64,000 nucleotides of DNA from Allomuricauda sp. (GTDB taxonomy: Bacteria; Bacteroidota; Bacteroidia; Flavobacteriales; Flavobacteriaceae): the NCBI RefSeq assembly GCF_013911645.1, contig NZ_JACESV010000001.1:868001-932000 (forward strand), in the 5' to 3' direction. Both the position numbers and the translations under genes were made by a program. Each line of letters starts with the position of its first letter. Position 1 is the stretch's first letter. Shown piece by piece: positions 36,123 to 44,565 of this stretch. A model generated the notes under the pieces. It saw only the letters and a list, made by a program, of their open reading frames with translations. It made no database searches and was not told the origin of the DNA.

Positions 36123-37145
36123 TCAGTAGCCCATGTCCTCACCTGTACCCCTAGCCTTATCAATGCCCCTTCCAAGTGCCTTGATGATCTTAGCGGCAAT
36201 CTGTACTTTATTGGTCGGTATGCTTGGAGCCTTTACCCCCATCGTTTTAAGTAGCTTAAAGGCCATGTCCTTTTCCTTGGTGGGCAATCCCATCACCTTG
36301 GCAAAGAACTTCCCCGGTTCCTTGGCATGGGCCTTTCTCCCAATATAGGATTCCACATAGTTCCTTTTGAAGCCCGTTGTCCTGTCAAAGGTCTTTTCTG
36401 CTGCTTGGTAAAAACTGTCCCTATCAAAACCTCTCTTTATGGTCTTTCCGTTCAGTTCCACTTCGGATGCCTTATGTTTTGCCATTGGTGAAAGGGTGTA
36501 GGTGTTCGTTACATCCCTTCTACTGACAATGATATGGATATGGGTCTGTGGCCCCTCCTTTTGCATTCCGGCTGCCACCAATTGCCCGTTCTGTTTATTT
36601 GGGGCCAATCTTTCTTGCTCTTTGATTCTTTTTTCAAGCTCATTGACATTCCCGATGGATTCGCCCCGTTCCACTTTCCGTATCTCGTTCCTTAGCCTTG
36701 CTATTTCCCCTCGGAAAGGCGCATTCTCCTGTACCTGTCTGTCAAATCCCCGATAGGTGCGTTCATGCTCGATCTTGGCATAGTATTTCAAGTTCTCTGC
36801 TTTGACCTCTTGGTTGCGATGGAAACTCTTTGCATAGTCCTCCATGAGCTTCCTTGTGTATTCTCTTAGCATGTTGGGATCGTTGCCGAGGGCCTTAAGC
36901 TCCCTTTGGTTGGGACTTACCACTATGGAATAGAATTTTGGGTCTTTCTGCCTTAGTTTGGCCGTGTTGGCATCTATTTCATCGATGACCATTTGGGGGC
37001 TTACGCTGTCGTTTTCTTGGTCAAAGAATTCCTCCCTTTGTTCGGGCGACCTGTCCTCGTTTTCCTTTTCCAGATAGTCCACGTAGTTCCCTACACTAGA
37101 GTTGTAGGTACTGCCCATTTTCTGTGCCGAGATGGTAAGGTACAT
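36123..37145 (-). CDS. BtgB/MobB-type relaxase (DUF5712-like)
   Basis: A 340-residue mobilisation relaxase candidate. The centre contains the histidine motif THIHIIVSRRD expected for metal-dependent strand nicking; the N-terminus (ISAQKMGSTYNSSVGNYVDY) carries candidate tyrosines, and a charged helical segment lies in between. It would nick oriT so that the element can be moved by a helper conjugation system. It follows the BtgA-like gene by 5 bp. No type IV secretion genes are near except a TraN fragment. Confidence 0.8.
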   Translation of the reverse strand: MYLTISAQKMGSTYNSSVGNYVDYLEKENEDRSPEQREEFFDQENDSVSPQMVIDEIDANTAKLRQKDPKFYSIVVSPNQRELKALGNDPNMLREYTRKLMEDYAKSFHRNQEVKAENLKYYAKIEHERTYRGFDRQVQENAPFRGEIARLRNEIRKVERGESIGNVNELEKRIKEQERLAPNKQNGQLVAAGMQKEGPQTHIHIIVSRRDVTNTYTLSPMAKHKASEVELNGKTIKRGFDRDSFYQAAEKTFDRTTGFKRNYVESYIGRKAHAKEPGKFFAKVMGLPTKEKDMAFKLLKTMGVKAPSIPTNKVQIAAKIIKALGRGIDKARGTGEDMGY

Positions 37146-37150
37146 GAACG

Positions 37151-37735
37151 TTATTTTAATTGGTATTTAAGGCTTTCAAAATCCCCGATGCCCATATTGA
37201 TTTTGAGATATGGCTTTCCCATCATGGGTTCCACCTTCTCAACATTTTGAAGCATTTCATTGCAATGCTTTTTATAGCTTTCAAATTCTTTTAGCATTCT
37301 GTCGTGCTCTACTTTCGGAACGGTGTTTCTAGGCTCCAAAAAATCCATTCGCTCTTCCTGTATCTTGACGGGTTCACGTTTAGGTTTCCTCCCATCCTTT
37401 ACATAGGCTTCGTAAAGAATGAGCATCATTTCATAGGTGGGCCGGATACTGGTCTTTTCCATGTTCTTGATAATGGCGATGAGCCTATCGAATTTTTTCA
37501 TCATCTGACGCTCCAACTTTTTGATACTGTCAAGGACAATCTTTGTTCCCTCTCCAAAAGGGTCAAGGTTGTTCTCCTTGAAGTATTGTATCATCCCGTC
37601 CAGTACCTCACTATGCGATTTGCTGAACCTTTTGGAATAGCTCCGAAAACGAGTGGCCGTTTCCTTCTTTACCGTGATATTGGAATAACCACCGGTTCCT
37701 TTCTTTGTTCTGCCATTTGTGGATTGCTTTTCCAT
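37151..37735 (-). CDS. BfmA/BtgA-family mobilisation accessory protein
   Basis: A 194-residue accessory protein of Bacteroidota mobilisable elements. The N-terminus has a ribbon-helix-helix-like TVKKETATRFRSYSKRFSKS followed by HSEVLDGMIQYF, as in BfmA/BtgA proteins, and the C-terminal half is helical and charged. It probably binds oriT and loads the relaxase encoded 5 bp downstream. The 264-bp gap upstream contains candidate oriT hairpins. Confidence 0.85.
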   Translation of the reverse strand: MEKQSTNGRTKKGTGGYSNITVKKETATRFRSYSKRFSKSHSEVLDGMIQYFKENNLDPFGEGTKIVLDSIKKLERQMMKKFDRLIAIIKNMEKTSIRPTYEMMLILYEAYVKDGRKPKREPVKIQEERMDFLEPRNTVPKVEHDRMLKEFESYKKHCNEMLQNVEKVEPMMGKPYLKINMGIGDFESLKYQLK

Positions 37736-37923
37736 AGGTGCGATTTTGTTTTTTTAGTGAAATTGCGTCAATTTTTTCGTCAAAAATTTCCAGTGTTTAC
37801 AGGGCTTCCCAAAGGGTTTACTGTAGATTTCGGAAAATTCTACTGTAGCCCCTGTTTTTGTACGGTATTCCAAAATCGTCTCAATCATCTGGTTTTCAAC
37901 TTGTTGAAGACCCAAAAACAAAC

Positions 37924-37981
37924 GTGATGGCGCATTCTGCGCATCACCCTCTTGCTATTCCCTACGTCCCGCAAGCGGGAC
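37924..37981. other. Candidate oriT hairpins
   Basis: Two palindromes lie between the integrase and BtgA-like genes: GTGATGGCGCA/TGCGCATCAC (37924-37947, one bulge) and the perfect GTCCCGCAAGCGGGAC (37966-37981). Paired hairpins beside mobilisation genes are typical of transfer origins; the nick site cannot be read. They could instead terminate the integrase-adjacent transcript. Confidence 0.4.
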
Positions 37982-37999
37982 CGAATAAATACATCCTTA

Positions 38000-39238
38000 T
38001 CATCCTTCGGCTGCTTTTTTGATCTGCATATGTTCGATAAGGTTTTGCATGTCCTCCCCTATCTTGTGTTCCAATACCCTAGCATAGATTTGTGTGGTGG
38101 ACAGTTTTGAATGGCCGAGCATTTTGGAAACGGTTTCTATCGGGACTCCATTGGAAAGGGTTACTGTGGTTGCAAAAGTGTGCCTTGCTGTGTGGAATGT
38201 GACCCTTTTTCGGATTCCACAGGCTTTACTGATTTCCTTTAGATAGAAGTTTACCTTCTGGTTACTGAAAACGGGTAAAAGGATATTGTTGATTTTCCTT
38301 TCAGAAGATCCTTCATATTTCTTGATGATATCCCTTGCCTGAGGCAGCAATGGTATTTTGAGTCTTTCATCGGTCTTCGTCCTTGTGGTAAACAACCAAT
38401 CATTGCCGTCTATACCTTTGATAAGATTGTCGGGACTAAGTGTTTTTACATCAATATAGGATAGGCCTGTATAACAGGAGAACAGGAATACATCCTTCGT
38501 CTTTTCTACGCCTTGTTTTGTAAAACTGGTTTCTTCTATGAGTCCAAGTTCCCTTTTCGTCAAATGTTCTCTTTGGGCTTTGACAAAGTGCAGTTTATAG
38601 TTCTCAAAGGGATCCTTTGAAAGCCATTCCATCCTTACCGCTAATCTTGACATTTTCTTTAGGCGTTCCATGTGCTTCATGGCCCCGTTATTGGTACACT
38701 TGGTTCGTGTAGATGGCCTGTACTTTCTCAGATACTGTTCAAAGTCGGACATAAAACGGTAATTCAATTTTTTGAGCTTTATGTCCTCTACCCCATATTC
38801 CTCTTTTAAAAAGAGGTTTATGCACCGTTCGGTAATATGGTAGTTCTTTCTGGTTCCGGGGCGCAATGAAGTATGCATGGTTCCATTATGGTAGGCAATT
38901 AATTGTTTCAATGTTTTGCCTCCCTCATCTTCCCCAAAGAATCTTGCTTTTATAGCCAATGGAGTAATTACCTTATCTTCTGCCATCAATAGCCTATGGG
39001 CCTCATGTAAGCCTGTATATATTTGGTCAAGATACTTGTTAAGGGAAATGACATAACTGGAAAATCCCTTGCCCCTTTTACGGCTATTGTCCCATAAATT
39101 GGTTTTGATTTCCCGATTTATGCTAAAATCGGTGCGCTCACCGTCAATGGTGATCCTACAATAGACAATCCGGTTCTCGGATTTCACCTTGTGCTTCCTT
39201 GTAAAGAAATTGATTGTTAAACGATTGTTTTTCTGCAT
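38000..39238 (-). CDS. Tyrosine recombinase/integrase, DOT-like
   Basis: A 412-residue integrase with an N-terminal arm-binding region, a SAM-like core domain and a C-terminal catalytic domain. Catalytic HTARHTF, LGHSKLSTTQIY (His and nucleophile Tyr) are present. The box I arginine is replaced by serine in CYTGLSYIDV, as in IntDOT of Bacteroides CTnDOT. The ATG at 39236-39238 (MQKNNRLTINFF) matches the usual family start; the frame opens at 39283. It lies about 230 bp from the att-like core at 39464, consistent with insertion at a tRNA 3' end. Confidence 0.93.
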   Translation of the reverse strand: MQKNNRLTINFFTRKHKVKSENRIVYCRITIDGERTDFSINREIKTNLWDNSRKRGKGFSSYVISLNKYLDQIYTGLHEAHRLLMAEDKVITPLAIKARFFGEDEGGKTLKQLIAYHNGTMHTSLRPGTRKNYHITERCINLFLKEEYGVEDIKLKKLNYRFMSDFEQYLRKYRPSTRTKCTNNGAMKHMERLKKMSRLAVRMEWLSKDPFENYKLHFVKAQREHLTKRELGLIEETSFTKQGVEKTKDVFLFSCYTGLSYIDVKTLSPDNLIKGIDGNDWLFTTRTKTDERLKIPLLPQARDIIKKYEGSSERKINNILLPVFSNQKVNFYLKEISKACGIRKRVTFHTARHTFATTVTLSNGVPIETVSKMLGHSKLSTTQIYARVLEHKIGEDMQNLIEHMQIKKAAEG

Positions 39239-39370
39239 GTTGTAACCTTTTAGAGTGTGAATACTGTGAAAGTCAAAACACAAGAAAAATGGTTCTAAAA
39301 GTCATTTAAAGTTACAACAAGAAGTGTAAGTGTTTGCTCCCGATGGGAACACGCTTGATATGATTTTAGA

Positions 39371-39490
39371 TGGTTTTAAATGAATTCAAACGATATGTCT
39401 AAAAACACAAAACACTGAAAATCATAAGATTAACAGTGTTTTGATTTCACTTAAATAAGTTAAGTCGGGGTGGCAGAGCCTGAACCCATG
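39371..39490. other. Candidate attachment site B next to the integrase
   Basis: The core GTCGGGGTGGCAGA at 39464-39477 is identical to site A (22289-22302) in the same orientation, and the 95 bp to its left match site A with clear similarity, including an imperfect hairpin (CACTG...CAGTG, 39412-39437). The right side reads, on the minus strand, GGTCATGGGTTCAGGCTCTG, like a decayed tRNA 3' half, but no cloverleaf can be completed. From 39491 to 39926 no gene was recognised. Confidence 0.5.
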
Positions 39491-39926
39491 ACCTTAACCC
39501 CATATAAACCAGATGTTTATGTCTTGTTTTCCAAAATAGGACATCCTATAGGACATCTTCGTGTGAGAGTTGAGTCTTTCACGGATATAAATATACCAAA
39601 TGGTTTTAATTCAATACAAACAAAAACAAATAATTTCAAATTTAAATACCCTGCATATTCTCAAAAACAATTAAAATACAGATTATGTGTAAACTTGGAT
39701 TATAGCATTTGGGAACCTTCTATATAGAAAACTCAAAAGTTTAGGGAATTATATTGCGGTGATTTTATACAAGCTTTCCAATTCGATTTTGGTGGTCTGT
39801 ACCAACGGATGTAACGGTCTAGCCAATAGAATCAAGTGATAAAATAGGAGTTATTAAAGGGTCTGTTTTTGCATTTCAGCAAAAAAATTAAATCAATTAA
39901 GAATTATGTACACTTGGTCACAACCA

Positions 39927-41474
39927 TCAGACTTTTGCCACAGGTGTACCTTTCAAACCTTCACCGACCAGCCATCCCATGAACTTTGCAAATGGTCCGA
40001 TGTCCTCTTTCACACTGGCCGATTCCAAGGCTTTCATATATGTTTCACGTTCTTCCACAGGTATTACGGTCCAAGGGTAGCCGCCTGAGGCCAACATTAC
40101 ATTCATCAGAAATCGCCCCATTCGTCCATTGCCATCCATATATGGGTGAATGAACACAAATATAAAGTGCCCCAATACGGCCCTTACCGCTGCATTTTCT
40201 TCTTTCTGCAACAGTTCGAACAATTCGGGCATGGCATCCCGTATTGCATCCTTGTTCAAAGGAACGTGCATCGACCCTCCTATATATACCTGGTCATTTC
40301 GATATCCTGCCAGATCGGAGGCTTTTAGGATACCCGAGGTCACGCTGGGCGCAAAAAGTTCCCGGTACCAATCCCCATGGTCATTGTCCACCACTTTTCC
40401 GGAATTCTCCCCTTGTAGAATACTTTTGATGCTTTCACGCACGCGCTGGGAAGCCAACCAATATCCACGGGCCGCCATGGCATCGCGATGCCTTCTGTCC
40501 GCCTCATTATCTTTGGGGTCCCATTTGCCGCTCCTTACCCGTTCAATCAGTTCCACGGTAACCCTATAGCGTTCTATGGATAAGGAATGATATGCATCGG
40601 TTACGTACATATCCTCAACTTCCTTCATATATTTATCATGATCTTGTGGAATGCCCGGGGCTTCTGGAAAATGTGAGATCACCCCATTGCGCATTTTGTG
40701 CCACAGTAAACGAATCCTGTTCACATAGGGAGATTTATCCCTTATGGAGAGGGCAACCGGGGGTTTATCCCCAAATGGATCGTTTTCTCGAACATCGTAA
40801 CCAGCCTTTTGCATTGTCTTGACGATTTCATCCGCTAGTGCATCACGCCCAATATTTCTAAAAGCTCCTGCCAATCTCCCGGCAATGGTGGAATGTCCCC
40901 CGTCCAACAATAAACCAAGTATTTCGGATGCATCCGGTACCATGGCCAATATGGTGCGCACATCCGTGGTGTTTCCTTTGAACATCCCCGGTGAACAATT
41001 TACCAGGGCCGAAGCCAAAGTCAACATTCTGATACCTTCCCACACCATAATCTCCGCTTTTGCGGGCAATGTGGATTTCATGGTGAACATAGAGGTGCCA
41101 TGCAGCAGTTCCGTGTTGGAATTCGTGCCATTGATCGCACGGATGATCAATTGCTTGGGAACAGTTTGGTTGCCGGCATGAAGCAATAGGGATTGTTCCG
41201 CTGAAATACAATAGGAATCCCCATATCGTTCGGCCAGGTACCGGGCACAGAAACTCCAATAATTGGCATACCATGAGGTACTATCCCCCTGTTGTTCATC
41301 GGGAGGTACGATAATGTACCAACCTTGTATAATCTGTCGGATAAAGCCATTCCCGCTCAACCGTTCCCGATGGACACGACTGAGTTCAGAAGTTTTGATT
41401 GCGGTGATACCTTGATCTTGCAATGTTTTTAAAGCTTCAAGGGCATGGGCCAATTTTTCTTGAGGTGTTGCCAT
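39927..41474 (-). CDS. Fic-domain protein with AbiEi-like N-terminal wing
   Basis: A 515-residue protein. Residues about 1-200 resemble the AbiEi antitoxin/regulator family (winged-helix GITAIKTSELSRVHRERLSG, then IIQGWYIIVPP). The C-terminal half is a Fic domain with the core HPYMDGNGRMGR at residues 443-454, which would transfer AMP or another nucleotide moiety to a protein target. SLSIER near residue 300 is close to the class II inhibitory motif (S/T)xxxE(G/N), with Arg in place of Gly/Asn. It stands alone behind four phased repeats and is probably self-regulated. Confidence 0.88.
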   Translation of the reverse strand: MATPQEKLAHALEALKTLQDQGITAIKTSELSRVHRERLSGNGFIRQIIQGWYIIVPPDEQQGDSTSWYANYWSFCARYLAERYGDSYCISAEQSLLLHAGNQTVPKQLIIRAINGTNSNTELLHGTSMFTMKSTLPAKAEIMVWEGIRMLTLASALVNCSPGMFKGNTTDVRTILAMVPDASEILGLLLDGGHSTIAGRLAGAFRNIGRDALADEIVKTMQKAGYDVRENDPFGDKPPVALSIRDKSPYVNRIRLLWHKMRNGVISHFPEAPGIPQDHDKYMKEVEDMYVTDAYHSLSIERYRVTVELIERVRSGKWDPKDNEADRRHRDAMAARGYWLASQRVRESIKSILQGENSGKVVDNDHGDWYRELFAPSVTSGILKASDLAGYRNDQVYIGGSMHVPLNKDAIRDAMPELFELLQKEENAAVRAVLGHFIFVFIHPYMDGNGRMGRFLMNVMLASGGYPWTVIPVEERETYMKALESASVKEDIGPFAKFMGWLVGEGLKGTPVAKV

Positions 41475-41502
41475 TTTTCTGTACCAATCTTATTGGGCAA
41501 AC

Positions 41503-41592
41503 ATTATATTTCTATGCTGTTTTGTTATTATATATTTATGATGTGCTGAAATTATACATTTATGACGTATAAATATTATGTTTTTATGTTAA
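41503..41592. repeat. Four direct repeats with exact 24-bp period upstream of the Fic gene
   Basis: Copies of ATTATAYATTTATGAYGT begin at 41503, 41527, 41551 and 41575; the second and third are nearly identical and the outer two are degenerate. They start 29 bp before the Fic start codon, so they overlap its promoter region. An operator array for the AbiEi-like wing is the likely meaning. The rest of 41599-41901 shows no gene. Confidence 0.75.
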
Positions 41593-41901
41593 AAATACAG
41601 GGAGAGCCAATTAAAACAGAAATCCATATCTAATATGCTTGATTTAAGGTGCAAAAAACGGCGTCATCTATGATCTTCGACAGAAAAAATGAGCATAGCA
41701 AAGAACACCCATAAGACACTGACCACGGTCCACTACATTAAAATATTGGATTGGTCTTATTTTACCGTTTTTAGTGGTCCCATTATCCCAAGGTTTAGTT
41801 CATGGTTTTGTGAATTATAAAAATTCCCAATGGTGTGAATCCAAGGCCGTGATTGCCCAAATGTCATAAATAAGCGGGTCGATATCAAGAATGAGGGGGC
41901 A

Positions 41902-42312
41902 TTACGGGTCCCTGAGCAAAACTTTTCTGCTCCCTTTCCCTTCATGTAGTTCCATTTCCAAATATTCATCCTTTCCCAGCACAAATTTGGGCAGCACATA
42001 TACAAACATTTTTGAATTCCCTACACTAATTTTACTGGGCACTTGGTATTTGTATATGGGAACCATTTCCAGTCTTTGGTGGGATGCCTTCTTCGTTTTG
42101 TTCCCGGTAACGCTATAGACTTTTAGATAGTCCACCTCAAAATCGATTTCCGAGTTGTTGGAAATTTCCATTACCAAGTACGTCCCATTTCCATGGTAGG
42201 CCATTTTCTGTAACTGAAATTTAATGCCACCCTTTCGCTTGGTGGCCAACCTTTCGTTCTTGGCCTTAAAAAGGTAATTGCAATAGCTCTCAAAGTATTC
42301 CCTGCGCTTGGC
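41902..42312 (-). pseudogene. TraN (DUF4138) conjugation protein, 3' fragment
   Basis: An open frame of 136 codons without a proper start matches the C-terminal part of Bacteroidota conjugative-transposon TraN: REYFESYCNYLFKAKNERLA, then GTYLVMEISNNSEIDFEVDY and FVYVLPKFVLGKDEYLEMEL. A stop at 42313-42315 ends the frame upstream. TraN is part of the mating-pair apparatus, normally about 300 residues; the N-terminal half is missing, so this is a leftover of a lost conjugative element. Confidence 0.8.
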
Positions 42313-42323
42313 TTAACATCCGA

Positions 42324-43499
42324 TTGGACACCCTATCGAACAAATCCCACTTGTATGGGACGGGCCCATACGATAAAATGAAGGGGGAAATCACCATTGT
42401 GAATGGCAGCCCCTATTATGCCTCGGCATTTGTGGAGGGTGAATATCGAATTGGCCAAAGTTGGAACCTCCGTTCGCCTTTCTTTGTATATGCCAATGTG
42501 CCGGAATGGGAGGTGTTCGAATTACGGGGACCGATAAACAGTGTTGGGGATATACAACAAAAAGTGGCCGTCCTGGCCAAGGAACAGGGATATGACCTCG
42601 ATCTTCCCTTTGCCTTCAGGGTAACCGGAACGTTTGAGAGTTTGACCGCACACATTGTCACCCCCAGAATCCCGGATGTGGAGGGTTACCGGGAAGGTAT
42701 AAAATCCCAGAAATTTGCCTTTGACCATGTTGCAGGGGAAATTGTAGGCTTTTATTCGGAAAGCCATCAGGGTATTTTTACCGGTTCGAACAGTTTTGTC
42801 CATGTACACTTTCTAAAAGAGGACAGAATCTTCATGGGACATTTGGACGACATCGGCTCTGGAAACGGTCCGTTCAAACTCTACCTTCCTAAAAAGAAGA
42901 CCAAGATAGGTACGGAAATCCGTGTCAATGACACCGATTTTTCAAAGGGGCGTTTGGGGCATACCCAAGATATTGACCTCGATGATCTGGCCAAGTTCCA
43001 CGGACATCTTTGTGACGGTCTAGTGGTCGGTCATCTTGGGCTGCAACAGGCATTACAGGCACTTTATCCCGATGGTGTTGTGGACCGAACCAATACCCGT
43101 ATCGTGAGCAAATCCTCACCTTGCTTGGCCGATGCATCCACCTATTTGACCGGGGCAAGGTATCAATACGGCACATTCTTTGTCTCGGACCACATAGATG
43201 GCCTGTTCATTGTGCAGCGAATCGATAATGGCCAAACCTTCTCCGTGCATTTAAACAAGGGTGTAAAACCGGGAATCATAGACAAAATGGGATCTAGGGC
43301 GATAAAAGGGGAACTGGATGGTTGTGAACTGGACAGGTTAAAGACACTGGAAGATGATTTTTCAAAAACCTTACTTGCCTCAGACCCAAAAAATATTTTT
43401 ACCGTTGTCGAATTGGGTAATTTCAAATGGAACCCAATTCTGGAGAACAATTTTACAAAAACAGATATCCTAAATAAGCACATGAAGCCGTGTAAATAG
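42324..43499 (+). CDS. Acetolactate decarboxylase-FmdE fusion, 5' truncated
   Basis: A 391-codon frame with two enzyme-type domains. Residues about 10-190 match alpha-acetolactate decarboxylase from its second part on (LYGTGPYDKMKGEITIVNG; zinc triad in VHVHFL and GHLDD). Residues about 210-350 match the FmdE family (FHGHLCDGLVVGHLGLQQAL, SSPCLADASTYLTGARYQYG). The frame starts only at a TTG, and the usual N-terminal 30-40 residues of the first domain are absent; upstream DNA is the antisense of the TraN fragment. It may be broken, or active in its second domain. It precedes the sigma/metal(loid) cassette. Confidence 0.75.
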   Translation: MDTLSNKSHLYGTGPYDKMKGEITIVNGSPYYASAFVEGEYRIGQSWNLRSPFFVYANVPEWEVFELRGPINSVGDIQQKVAVLAKEQGYDLDLPFAFRVTGTFESLTAHIVTPRIPDVEGYREGIKSQKFAFDHVAGEIVGFYSESHQGIFTGSNSFVHVHFLKEDRIFMGHLDDIGSGNGPFKLYLPKKKTKIGTEIRVNDTDFSKGRLGHTQDIDLDDLAKFHGHLCDGLVVGHLGLQQALQALYPDGVVDRTNTRIVSKSSPCLADASTYLTGARYQYGTFFVSDHIDGLFIVQRIDNGQTFSVHLNKGVKPGIIDKMGSRAIKGELDGCELDRLKTLEDDFSKTLLASDPKNIFTVVELGNFKWNPILENNFTKTDILNKHMKPCK

Positions 43500-43631
43500 T
43501 AAAATTTTTATGAAAGGAAGGATACCAAATAAACAATGGACAAGTGGACATCCCTATTGAGAACCATCCAAAGGAAATTTCGAAGAAGTTGAACATAGTG
43601 CCACTAGCGGCGTCACAACAAAACAAAGGCT

Positions 43632-44228
43632 ATGAAAAAGGAATGTTGCGATATTAATGAGCTTATTGAAGATTTCTACAACTATTTAAAACACTTCACC
43701 TTAAAAAAGGTCCGGGATGAAACCATTGCGGAAGATATAGTGCAAGAGGTGATGATGAAACTGGTCGAGTCCCATCAAAAAAACACCGATATTGAAAATA
43801 TCAAGGCCTGGCTGTTTCAAGTTGCCCGAAATACCATTTATGACCATTTTAAAAAAAACAGCCCTGTTGTTGACCTAGATGATGTTACGGCCCTTACAGC
43901 AAATGAATCGACCGATCTGGAGCTATCGGTGTACGACTACATGGTGCCCATGATCCAGTTCCTTCCCAAAAAATATGCCGAGCCATTGCAATGGAGCGAC
44001 ATCGACAATCTACCCCAAAAGGACATAGCCAAAAAACTGAACCTCGGGTATTCGGCCGCAAAAATGCGAGTACAAAGGGCAAGAACAAAGCTGCGGGATC
44101 TATTTGTGGAATGCTGTGATATCGAGTATGGTGCCAATGGCAACTTCGTCAGTTGCACCGTTAAGGAATCGTGCACCCCGTTAAAAAACCACTTGGTTGA
44201 TTTTCAAGCATCCACAAAACATCAATAG
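43632..44228 (+). CDS. sigZ: SigZ-like ECF sigma factor with Cys-containing ends, copy 1
   Basis: A 198-residue extracytoplasmic-function-type sigma factor: region 2 (DETIAEDIVQEVMMKLVES, IKAWLFQVARNTIYDHFKKN) and region 4 (AEPLQWSDIDNLPQKDIAKK, GYSAAKMRVQRARTKLRDLF). No anti-sigma gene is adjacent. Cysteine pairs occur at both ends, KKECCDI and VECCDIEYGANGNFVSCT with a later ESCTP, which suggests direct thiol or metal sensing. It precedes a thioredoxin-like gene by 88 bp and shares its strand with a second sigma of the same type. Confidence 0.9.
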   Translation: MKKECCDINELIEDFYNYLKHFTLKKVRDETIAEDIVQEVMMKLVESHQKNTDIENIKAWLFQVARNTIYDHFKKNSPVVDLDDVTALTANESTDLELSVYDYMVPMIQFLPKKYAEPLQWSDIDNLPQKDIAKKLNLGYSAAKMRVQRARTKLRDLFVECCDIEYGANGNFVSCTVKESCTPLKNHLVDFQASTKHQ

Positions 44229-44260
44229 CTGGTTCCAATTTTTTTTTTTAGAATAATGTG

Positions 44261-44286
44261 TCTTTTGACACCCCATTTCAGACTAC
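44261..44286 (+). promoter_or_regulatory. Candidate SigZ-type promoter
   Basis: TCTTTT (44261-44266), a 14-bp spacer and GACTAC (44281-44286) lie 30 bp before the thioredoxin-like gene. A similar pair, TCTTTT-13-GTCTTA, precedes the DUF2703 gene. The shared form suggests a promoter for one of the two sigma factors of this cassette. Confidence 0.25.
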
Positions 44287-44316
44287 ATAGTAAAGTCTAA
44301 TCCAAAACACGGAACT

Positions 44317-44553
44317 ATGAGTACTGAAATCAAAATTTTGCATTCCTCATGCTGTGCCACAGAATCTCCCATAAAGGCACGAATCGAAAAAATTGCCCAG
44401 GAAAACAATCTGGACGTAAGCATCACAGAGCTATCGGATCTCAAGGACACCATGCGCTATGGTGCCTTGTCCTTTCCCTCATTGGCCATCAAGGGGAAAG
44501 TTTACGACTATAAGAAGGTCAGTAGCGACGAGGCATTATTGTCAATTCTTTAA
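44317..44553 (+). CDS. Small thioredoxin-like protein with vicinal cysteines
   Basis: A 78-residue thioredoxin-fold protein of the small archaeal/redox-disulfide type (EIKILHSSCCATESPIKARI, cis-Pro region LSFPSLAIKGKVYDYKK). The active site has adjacent cysteines, CCAT, rather than CxxC, so metal(loid) binding is possible. It starts a likely transcript with the permease gene 12 bp downstream, a common pairing of UPF0718 permeases with a thioredoxin-like partner. Confidence 0.85.
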   Translation: MSTEIKILHSSCCATESPIKARIEKIAQENNLDVSITELSDLKDTMRYGALSFPSLAIKGKVYDYKKVSSDEALLSIL

Positions 44554-44565
44554 AACAATTTCAAA

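Noticed and set aside
37304..37927. 207-codon open frame on the plus strand
   Set aside because: Antisense to the BtgA-like gene; the hydrophobic-looking sequence is a shadow of its charged helices.
39464..39545. Complete minus-strand tRNA gene
   Set aside because: Only the last 30 or so bases resemble a tRNA; the T stem does not pair and no 5' acceptor strand or anticodon arm can be built.
39470..39727. 85-codon plus-strand frame beginning in the att-like site
   Set aside because: No recognisable domain, low-complexity Lys/Asn-rich end and overlap with the tRNA-like remnant; not supported as a gene.
41503..41598. CRISPR array or plasmid iterons
   Set aside because: Repeats are 18 bp with 6-bp gaps, far too short for CRISPR, and there is no Cas or replication-initiator gene near; an operator array fits better.
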